Assembly: GCA_005885115.1 (NCBI GenBank)
Contig: VAXX01000221.1
Span: forward strand, 1 to 9,394
Direction of reading: 5' to 3'
Origin: Actinomycetota bacterium
GTDB taxonomy: Bacteria > Actinomycetota > Actinomycetes > Mycobacteriales > Micromonosporaceae
Length of the DNA: 9,394 nt
The notes beneath the pieces were generated by a model. It saw only the letters and a program-made list of their open reading frames with translations, ran no database searches and was not told where the DNA came from. Within the stretch, counting starts at the first letter, position 1. Every line of letters begins with the position of its first letter. The position numbers and the translations under genes are program-made. Positions 1-5,619 of this stretch are shown here, in pieces.

Positions 1-32
1 CCTGTGCCGGGTGGCGGACGTAGGATGCCGGC

Positions 33-1595
33 GTGACGGCAAGGGTACAGACGGCGGTGGACGTGGCCCGCAATGCCGTCGCGTTGATGTTCTCCACCGT
101 CGCCAGTGCCGCGTTGGGGATGCTGTTCTGGATCGTCGGCGCCCGCCTGTACGACGTGGGCGAGGTCGGTCGCGCATCGGCGGCGGTATCCGCGATCACG
201 TTGCTCGGTGGGCTGGCCCAACTGAGCCTGCACTCGGTGTTCATCCGGTTCCTGCCGACCGCGGGTGAGGCGACCGGCCGCTTCCTGGGCCTGTCCTACC
301 TCGCGTCCGGTTCGGTGGCGGTACTGCTCGCCGTCGGGTTCTTCGTGTTCGTACCCAGCGCGGGGTTCCTGCCCGCCGGCCCGCTCGCGCTCGGTGGGTT
401 CTGCCTCGCCGTGGTCGCCGCGACCTTCTCGGCATTGCAGGACAGCGTGCTCACCGCGTTGCGCCGGACGACGTGGGTACCGGTGGAGAACATCGCGATC
501 TCGTTGGGCAAGCTCGGTCTGCTGCCGATGCTCGCCAGCGGGGCGGTGCTGGTACCGCTGCTGATCGCGTGGGGCGTACCGATCGTCGTGGCGGTACTCG
601 TGCTCAGTGTGGCCATCTTCGGCCGGCTCGTCCCGGTCCAGGCGCGCCGCCTGCGGCGCCGCCAGGCCCTGCCCACCCAGCGCGAACTGCTCACCTTCAT
701 GAGCGCGCAGAACCTGACCGGGATCCTGTCGAACCTCACCCTGTACCTGCCGCCGCTGCTCGTCACGCTGGTCCTCGGTCCGGACCGGACCGGGCTGTTC
801 TACGTGCCGTGGCTGATCGGTACGGCGCTGCTCGCGTTGGCCTGGAACGTCCTGGTCTCGCTCGTGGTCGAGGCGTCCACCGACGCCTCGCGGATCCGTA
901 CCCAACTGCGGCAGGCGTTCCGGTTGCTGGTTCTGGTCACGGTCGGCGGGGGCGCGGTGCTGGCCGCGGGTGCCCCGCTGATCCTGGCGGTACTCGGGGC
1001 CCGGTACGCCGGCGGCGCGGACGCGCTGCGGCTGATCGGGCTCGGGCTGCCGTTCGGCGTCGTCGGTACGCTGTTCACGGTCACCGAGTACATGGCGAAG
1101 CGGGCGTGGGGCCTGTTCTACGCCCAGCTCGCGACGACCGTGCTGTTCCTCGGCGGCGCGTACGTGGCGATGGCCCGGCTCGGGTACGGCATCGAGGGCG
1201 CCGCCGGTGCCTTCCTCGGCTCCGAGGCGGTGATGGCGGTGGTCCTGCTGCCGGTCACGGTACGGCGGCTGCGCGAACTCGTCCGGACCAGCGAACTGGC
1301 GACCGTGACGGCGGTCCTCGCGCCGCTGCCGGTACGGGGCGTGGCGACCGTACCGCGCCTGCGCCCCGGGTACGACGCCGGTCCGGTCCAGGTGATCTTC
1401 GTGCCCGCCGAGGTGATCGACTGGGAGCGCCTCGGCCAGGTCGAGACCGTCCTCATCGACCGGTACACCGGGCCCGGTACCGGTGCGGGGCCGGACGGGC
1501 AGTGGCGCAGCGACATGACGTTGCCGTTGCGCCGGATGTCGGCTTCGGACTCGACGGTGCTGTTCCCCAAGCCCACCGACCCGGCCGAGAGCTGA
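33..1595 (+). CDS. Polysaccharide-type membrane flippase (Wzx/MATE-like)
   Basis: A 520-residue integral membrane protein of the lipopolysaccharide/polysaccharide exporter superfamily. Such proteins flip lipid-linked glycans across the cytoplasmic membrane. About 12 hydrophobic segments are visible, roughly at residues 15-37, 49-72, 88-108, 117-139, 154-175, 177-199, 227-248, 254-280, 296-320, 331-351, 363-382 and 389-411. Family-like features are the early 'FWIVGARLY' followed by 'EVGRASA', and 'LQDSVLTALRRTTWVPVEN' at about 135-153. Residues 435-520 form a hydrophilic tail, probably cytoplasmic and of unknown role. The GTG start is well fixed: AGGA lies at 22-25 and an in-frame TAG sits at 21-23. 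The gene converges on the glycosyltransferase at 1601-2959. The neighbourhood of GT2 genes supports glycan export. The exact substrate is unknown, and an O-antigen-type or teichoic-acid-type exporter are both possible. Confidence 0.85.
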   Translation: MTARVQTAVDVARNAVALMFSTVASAALGMLFWIVGARLYDVGEVGRASAAVSAITLLGGLAQLSLHSVFIRFLPTAGEATGRFLGLSYLASGSVAVLLAVGFFVFVPSAGFLPAGPLALGGFCLAVVAATFSALQDSVLTALRRTTWVPVENIAISLGKLGLLPMLASGAVLVPLLIAWGVPIVVAVLVLSVAIFGRLVPVQARRLRRRQALPTQRELLTFMSAQNLTGILSNLTLYLPPLLVTLVLGPDRTGLFYVPWLIGTALLALAWNVLVSLVVEASTDASRIRTQLRQAFRLLVLVTVGGGAVLAAGAPLILAVLGARYAGGADALRLIGLGLPFGVVGTLFTVTEYMAKRAWGLFYAQLATTVLFLGGAYVAMARLGYGIEGAAGAFLGSEAVMAVVLLPVTVRRLRELVRTSELATVTAVLAPLPVRGVATVPRLRPGYDAGPVQVIFVPAEVIDWERLGQVETVLIDRYTGPGTGAGPDGQWRSDMTLPLRRMSASDSTVLFPKPTDPAES

Positions 1596-1600
1596 GCCGC

Positions 1601-2959
1601 CTACCGCTGCGCCGCCGGGGACCGTTGGGCGGCGGCGATCCGGGCGCGGGCCCGGCGCAGGTACAGCCGGCTGTAGACGTACCGCAGCGGCCCGATGGTG
1701 AAGCCGCGCATCTCGGCCCGGGACAGTTCGGCGGGAAAGTACCCCTCGGCGGCGGCCGCACCGCGTTCGGTGAAGAACTTGCGCCCGAACAGGCGCAGCG
1801 CCTGCCAGACATTGCGCGACAGGCCGATCAGGTGCCAGGGCTGCGCCAGCACCAACGAGGTCAGCATCGCGGTGTACCCGCAGCCGTACGAGTACAGCTT
1901 GCGGCGCAGCTCGTCGTACTCGCGGATGTGCGTGTGGTGCATCACGACCTCGGGGTCGAAGGTCAGCCGGCCGCCGGCGAACAGCATCCGGACGAAGAAG
2001 TGCAGCTCGACCCCGCCGAGGGAGGGCGTACCGATGCCCATGGCATCGTCGAAGCCGCCGAGCCGGCGCAGTACCTCGGTGCGGAAGGCCATGTTGGTGC
2101 CCATCGCGAACCGGCCGACCCGGTAGATCAGGTAGTTCTCCGGGGGTACCGACGGCCGCTCCGGATGCCACGCGGTCACCTCGAACCGGCCCCGGCGCGG
2201 CGCCCCCGACCCGGCCGCCGCGGGGCCGCCGGCCAGGGAGATCCGTTCGTACCGGTGCGCCACCTTGCTGCCCGAGCGCTCGAACAGCACCTGCGCCGGG
2301 GTCTCCAGTTCGTGCGGCAGGACCAGCCCGGTGACCGCGTCCGTCGCCGGCTCCAGCGCGAACCGGCGGCCCACCGCCAGCAGCCATCCGGGCACCGGTA
2401 CCGCATCGTCGTCCAGGAACGCGACCACCTCGCCCCGCGCCACCTGGACGCCCCGGTTGCGCGCGGCGGAGCTGCCGGTCAGCGGCTCGGCGACGACCGT
2501 CACGCGCGGGTCGGCCATGAGCTGGCGCCAGTGCGCGGCCCGCTCCGGCCCGTCGTCGGGCCGGTTGTCCGAGACGATCACCTCGAAGGAGGGGTACGCC
2601 TGCCCGCATACCGCGGCGACACAACGGGTCAGCAGTTGTACGCGCTGGAACGCCGTCGGGATCACCACGCTGATCAGCGGTAGCCGGGATTCGTCCACGA
2701 CCGGCCGGTCCGGGCCCGGACCCGACCACGCGTCCCCGATGTGCTCCTCGATGAGGTTCTTCAGCTCGGCCGCGGGGATACCGGCCGGGTCGAGGTCGAC
2801 CTCGAAGTTGCCCAGTGGACGGCCGGAGCGCTCGACGATGACGAATGCGCCGTGGTACCGGCCGCCGGCGGTACGCATGGCCGAAACCTCGGGTACCGGT
2901 CGGTCGACGTCGACCCGGACCACGCGTACCGGTCCTGGTGCCCCGGGCGCACCAGCCAT
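1601..2959 (-). CDS. GT2 glycosyltransferase with N-terminal module (RVDVDRP type)
   Basis: A 452-residue family 2 glycosyltransferase, transferring a sugar from an activated donor to an unknown acceptor. Residues 11-75 form a small module beginning 'VRVVRVDVDRPVPEV', shared with the genes at 5619 and 8996. The GT-A domain runs from about 95 to 330: 'ISVVIPT' at 96-102, the nucleotide-binding Asp in 'VSDNRPDD', 'SSAARNRGV' at about 163-171, and the DxD-type 'FLDDDA' (DDD 183-185). Residues 355-452 match the C-terminal region of the 5619 paralogue ('YGCGYTAML', 'ELSRAEMRG'). An oddity is 'GGVELHFF' at 315-322, where the paralogue has 'GGEDHLLL', so the usual ED pair is changed. I chose the ATG at 2959 because a strong ribosome site precedes it and the shared module begins just after it. 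A GTG at 3082 would add 41 unconserved residues across the intergenic palindrome. It is the only complete GT2 here that lies outside the plus-strand operon. Confidence 0.88.
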   Translation of the reverse strand: MAGAPGAPGPVRVVRVDVDRPVPEVSAMRTAGGRYHGAFVIVERSGRPLGNFEVDLDPAGIPAAELKNLIEEHIGDAWSGPGPDRPVVDESRLPLISVVIPTAFQRVQLLTRCVAAVCGQAYPSFEVIVSDNRPDDGPERAAHWRQLMADPRVTVVAEPLTGSSAARNRGVQVARGEVVAFLDDDAVPVPGWLLAVGRRFALEPATDAVTGLVLPHELETPAQVLFERSGSKVAHRYERISLAGGPAAAGSGAPRRGRFEVTAWHPERPSVPPENYLIYRVGRFAMGTNMAFRTEVLRRLGGFDDAMGIGTPSLGGVELHFFVRMLFAGGRLTFDPEVVMHHTHIREYDELRRKLYSYGCGYTAMLTSLVLAQPWHLIGLSRNVWQALRLFGRKFFTERGAAAAEGYFPAELSRAEMRGFTIGPLRYVYSRLYLRRARARIAAAQRSPAAQR

Positions 2960-2967
2960 TGTGCGGT

Positions 2968-2975
2968 CCCCTCCT
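2968..2975 (-). promoter_or_regulatory. Ribosome binding site deciding the start at 2959
   Basis: On the minus strand the sequence reads AGGAGGGG followed by ACCGCACA and then ATG. This near-perfect Shine-Dalgarno sequence, 8 bases from the ATG, supports the start at 2959 over the longer GTG reading from 3082. Confidence 0.75.
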
Positions 2976-3032
2976 GTACGGCCGAATCGCGCAAGATTGC
3001 CAACCGTAGCGTACGGCCCGCCGGGAGCGGAA

Positions 3033-3049
3033 TCGCACAGATTGTGCGA
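3033..3049. promoter_or_regulatory. Perfect 17-bp palindrome, candidate operator between divergent genes
   Basis: The sequence TCGCACA-GAT-TGTGCGA has two perfect 7-base arms around a 3-base centre. It lies in the 142-base gap between the divergent starts at 2959 (-) and 3102 (+), 73 bases from one start and 52 from the other. This position suits a dimeric repressor or activator controlling one or both genes. A possible TANNNT -10 for the minus gene is TACGCT (minus strand, 3013-3008), and 'GATAGAT' at 3054-3060 could serve the plus gene. Both promoter guesses are weak. The outer TCG/CGA recalls the actinobacterial LexA box, but the inner bases do not match it. The regulator is unknown. Confidence 0.45.
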
Positions 3050-3101
3050 GGGGGATAGATCGACGGCGGCAGGCTGTAGCACGCGGCGGAAGGAGACCCG
3101 C

Positions 3102-4410
3102 GTGAGCGTACCCGGCTATCGAGACACCCCGATCCAGCCCTGGCATCCCGACGATCCGGTCGACCTGGCCGAGGCGGCGCAGTTCCTCCGGCTTTTCCAC
3201 AGCGAGCACCCGGAGGCCGGTCCGGTCGAGCCACGGCTGCGGCGGGTACGCGCGGAGGTCGCGGCCACCGGTACGTACGCCTGCTCGTCCTGGACCGGCG
3301 TACCTCGACCGGTGCCGGGCAGATCTTCGCCGATCTCGCCACCCACCTGCGGGTGGCCGGCCGTGCGGCGTCCGCGCCCGGAGCGCGCCGGACCGGCCAG
3401 ATCCGGCCGGTCATCTCGGTCTTCCCGCCCGCGGTACCGGGCCGGCCCTACCCCCGCGTGTGGAACGACCAGCTGATCCGGTATGCCGGATACCGTACGC
3501 CGGAGGGCACCGTGGTCGGCGATGCCCGGTACCTGGAGTTCACCGACGCGATGCGGCGGCTGGGCTGGCGGGGCAAGGGGGAGGCGTTCGACGTTCTGCC
3601 GCTGGCGATCGAAACCCGGCCGAGGGGGTGTCCCTGTTCGAGCTGCCCGAGGACACGGTGCTGGAGGTACCGCTGGGACACCCGGAGTACGGCTGGTTCG
3701 CCGAACTGGGGTTGCGCTGGCACGCGGTACCGGCGATCTCGAACCTACGGTTGTCCATCGGCGGCGTGCAGTACCCGCTGGCTCCCTTCAACGGCTGGTA
3801 CCTGGGCACCGAGATCGGCGCCCGGAACCTGGCCGACCCGGACCGGTACGACCGGCTCCCGACGATCGCCGCGCGCCTTGGACTGGACACGTCCCGGGAG
3901 AGCACGCTGTGGCGGGACCGGGCCCTGGTCGAGTTGAACCGGGCGGTCCTGTGGTCGTACGAGCGGGCCGGGGTACGGATCGCCGACCATCACGGCGAGG
4001 CGCGCCGGTTCCTCACCCACGTCGAACGGGAGCGGCGCGCCGGGCGGCCGACGCCGGCGGACTGGACCTGGATCGTCCCGCCGATGTCCGGCGCGCTCAC
4101 CCCGGTGTACCACCGCTACTACCACGAGGCGGACCAGCGCCCGAACTTCTATCTCGACCCGGTCGCCCGGGAGTTGGGCCGCTCCGGCCGGCTCCCGGCG
4201 GCGGGCACCGAGACGCCATCACCCGTCCGGGACCGCCCGCCGCGTACCACTGTCCCGCGTCCCTGCGTCCCGCACTTCGCCGGGCACGGCGGCGCCGAGG
4301 CCCCGTGGCCCGGGCAGCCGCCCGGCCCGGTCGTCGGCCGGCAGCGCGGCCCGGTGGCCGAGGGCCGGCCCTGCGCCCTCGGCGAGAACGCCGCCGGCGC
4401 CGCGCCGTAG
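3102..4410 (+). pseudogene. Bacterial nitric oxide synthase oxygenase, disrupted (haem-Cys region deleted plus frameshift)
   Basis: The remains of a bacterial NOS oxygenase, which makes NO and citrulline from L-arginine using haem and a pterin. Three frames together give the family in order. Frame 1 (GTG 3102 to 3278) has 'AAQFLRLFHSEHPE' and 'EVAATGTY'. Frame 2 (about 3278-3625) has 'QIFADLATHLRVA', 'IRPVISVFPP', 'DQLIRYAGYR' and 'FDVLPL'. Frame 3 (about 3625-4200) has 'LFELPEDTVLEVP', 'GLRWHAVPAIS', 'PFNGWYLGTEIGARNLAD' (substrate glutamate) and 'ADWTWIVPPMSGALTP'. Between GTY and 'LLVLDRR' the conserved 'FGARVAWRNSxRCIGRLYWRS' stretch is missing, about 28 residues including the haem cysteine. 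A second shift is repaired by one extra G in the G5 run at 3624-3628. 'LRVA' is followed by about nine extra residues where relatives have TNGG. The ribosome site GGAAGGAG (3088-3095) is intact. Family similarity ends near 4200; the rest to 4410 is an unconserved run-on. Confidence 0.85.
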
Positions 4411-4569
4411 CGCGAAGAACGTCCACGGGTCGCGGTGCCACCAGCGCAGCGGCCGGTACCGGGCGCAGTCGCCGGCCGGGCAGGTCACGCACTCGGTGCC
4501 CGGGCGCAGGTGCTCGTGTGCGGCGTACGGGTGGCCGCACCGGCAGGACGTTGGAGACTTCGCTACCAC
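4219..4569 (-). CDS. Small Cys/His-rich protein, possible metal-binding
   Basis: A predicted protein of 116 residues. The first 50 or so look real: 'SCRCGHPYAAHEHLRPGTEC' followed by 'VTCPAGDCARYRP'. The spacing of cysteines and histidines (CxCGH, HxH, CxxC, C) resembles small actinobacterial proteins of unknown function that may bind zinc. 'LRWWHRDPWTFFALRR' follows. After that the sequence is Ala/Gly/Arg/Pro-rich without recognisable features and may be a run-on. I chose GTG 4569 because it puts the Cys motif close to the N terminus. No good ribosome site is visible, and ATG codons at 4635 and 4632 are alternatives. The gene faces the NOS remnant, and its 3' part lies antisense to that run-on frame (to 4410). 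The function is unknown. Confidence 0.5.
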   Translation of the reverse strand: MVAKSPTSCRCGHPYAAHEHLRPGTECVTCPAGDCARYRPLRWWHRDPWTFFALRRGAGGVLAEGAGPALGHRAALPADDRAGRLPGPRGLGAAVPGEVRDAGTRDSGTRRAVPDG

Positions 4570-4821
4570 CAAACCACCATAAAGGACATAACCCGTTTTA
4601 TCCGTGACACACGCAAAGACCGCAACACGCATCAATGCCCCGCGCCTTCCACGGTACCTCTCGGGCTACGCTAATGTGCCTTTCGACCGGTGCCGGCCGC
4701 ATCGGATCTCGACCGTTTGGCTGAGCCGGCCGGTGAACAGCCGTTGCTAGCTTGCTACCTTCGGGTGGGCCGCATAGCCCGTGGAGTTCAACTCCGGGGC
4801 GCGTCCGATGGAAGGATCAAT
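4570..4821 (+). other. Lower-GC leader/promoter region upstream of the glycosyltransferase operon
   Basis: About 250 bases with no supported gene; the region must hold the promoter(s) for the operon and for the minus-strand gene. The first part (4570-4640) is notably AT-richer. It contains an imperfect dyad, GGACATAA-CCCG-TTTTATCC (4584-4603; 6 of 8 positions pair). A TANNNT-type -10, TACGCT, is at 4667-4672 on the plus strand, but I see no clear -35 partner. Near the start codon two small stems follow each other: GGGC-CGCATA-GCCC (4767-4780) and GGAGTTCAACTCC (4783-4795). The frame of the following gene stays open upstream to a GTG at 4690, but that stretch has no family similarity that I recognise. 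Confidence 0.4.
4810..4816 (+). promoter_or_regulatory. Ribosome binding site for the TTG start at 4822
   Basis: GGAAGGA lies 5 bases before TTG 4822. No comparable site precedes the in-frame alternatives GTG 4690 or GTG 4765. This makes TTG the best start even though it is a rare initiation codon. Confidence 0.6.
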
Positions 4822-5619
4822 TTGAAGCACGACGCGTCTGTCACTACGGCTGTCCCGAGGGTCAGCGTGGTAATCCCGTGCCTCAACGAGGAACGCAACC
4901 TGCCGTACGTGTTCAGCCGGTTACCCCGTGATATCGCCGAGGTGGTACTCGTCGACGGCGGTTCGGTGGATGCGACGGTCGAGACCGCGCGCCGGCTGTG
5001 CCCGGGCATCGTCGTCATGCAGCAGACCCGCCGGGGCAAGGGCAACGCGCTCGCGTGCGAAGCCCTGCTCGAGGGGGCCGACGTCGCGAAGGGCTCGCGC
5101 TTCCTGCCCGGCGGCGGGAGCCTGGACATCACCCGGCTGCGGCGCCTGGGCAACTGGGGACTGAGCACGATCGTGAACGTGCTTTTCCGTACCCGCTATT
5201 CCGACCTGTGCTATGGGTACAACGCATTCTGGCGGCACGCGCTGCCGTACTTCGACCTGCCCGACATCGGTACCCCCGGGCCGGCCGGCAAGGGAATGCT
5301 GTGGGGCGACGGATTCGAGGTTGAGACGCTCATCAATATCCGGGTCGCCGGGCACAAACTGCGCGTCGCGGAGGTACCCAGCGTCGAATCCGAACGCATT
5401 CACGGAGCGAGCAATCTGAATGCGTTCACCGACGGCAAGCGCGTCCTGCGGACGATCATCCAGGAATGGCGGCGGCTGCGCCGGGCGCCGGATCCGGTAC
5501 CGCCGCCGGTCCTGGCGGCACCCGCGACCGGCCTGCCCGGCGGGTACGTGCCGGCCCAACTGCTGCCGCCCGGCGCGATCGCGGCCCCGACCCCCGTTGC
5601 CGTCAGCGGAGAACGCTGA
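4822..5619 (+). CDS. GT2 polyprenyl-phosphate-sugar-synthase-like protein lacking its DxD segment
   Basis: A 265-residue protein of the GT2 group resembling dolichyl/polyprenyl-phosphate sugar synthases, which load a sugar onto a lipid carrier. Visible features are 'VSVVIPCLNEERNLPYVF' (14-31), 'VVLVDGGSVDATVE' (41-54), 'RRGKGNALAC' (70-79), 'AKGSRFLPGGGS' (89-100), 'RRLGNWGLS' (107-115), 'YSDLCYGYNAFWR' (126-138), 'WGDGFEVETL' (161-170) and 'ERIHGASNLNAF' (191-202). A Pro/Ala-rich tail follows residue 222. In this family the segment after 'GKGNALAC' normally continues through a 'D-I-I-x-x-L-D-A-D-G-S' stretch to '(V)xALLxGADFAKGSRF'. Here C79 is followed directly by 'EALLEGADVAKGSRF', so about 28 residues carrying the metal/nucleotide DxD are absent with the frame kept. 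The protein is probably inactive as read. The ribosome site at 4810-4816 supports TTG. It overlaps the next gene by 1 base (TGATG). It could be a pseudogene or an assembly error. Confidence 0.82.
   Translation: MKHDASVTTAVPRVSVVIPCLNEERNLPYVFSRLPRDIAEVVLVDGGSVDATVETARRLCPGIVVMQQTRRGKGNALACEALLEGADVAKGSRFLPGGGSLDITRLRRLGNWGLSTIVNVLFRTRYSDLCYGYNAFWRHALPYFDLPDIGTPGPAGKGMLWGDGFEVETLINIRVAGHKLRVAEVPSVESERIHGASNLNAFTDGKRVLRTIIQEWRRLRRAPDPVPPPVLAAPATGLPGGYVPAQLLPPGAIAAPTPVAVSGER

Noticed and set aside
1..32. The end of an upstream gene at TAG 21-23
   Set aside because: Only six codons are visible before the stop, too few to support a coding call.
1596..1600. A terminator between the convergent genes
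   Set aside because: Only five bases separate the stop codons. Nearby GC-rich complementarity in coding sequence is no more than expected at this composition, and no T-run follows.
473..2683. A 736-residue open frame on the plus strand
   Set aside because: It runs through the flippase in another frame and antisense through the glycosyltransferase. It is Arg/Gly/Pro/Ala-rich with no domain features, a typical high-GC shadow.
2960..3082. N-terminal extension of the 1601-2959 gene from GTG 3082
   Set aside because: The extra 41 residues have no similarity to the paralogues and would place the intergenic palindrome inside the gene. ATG 2959 has a far better ribosome site.
2265..3476. A 403-residue open frame on the plus strand
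   Set aside because: Most of it is a shadow of the minus-strand glycosyltransferase. Only the part from 3102 to 3278 is real, as the first frame of the broken NOS gene.
4097..4540. A 147-residue minus-strand open frame over the NOS tail
   Set aside because: It is an Arg/Pro-rich shadow without any motif. The overlapping frame with the CRCGH motif is the better candidate.
4781..4800. A tRNA T-arm-like stretch (GGAGTTCAACTCC)
   Set aside because: The flanks do not pair as a T stem with a 7-base loop, and no acceptor, D or anticodon arms can be drawn.
4690..4821. N-terminal extension of the 4822 gene from GTG 4690
   Set aside because: There is no ribosome site and no family similarity before residue 45 of the long reading. 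TTG 4822 has GGAAGGA at good spacing.
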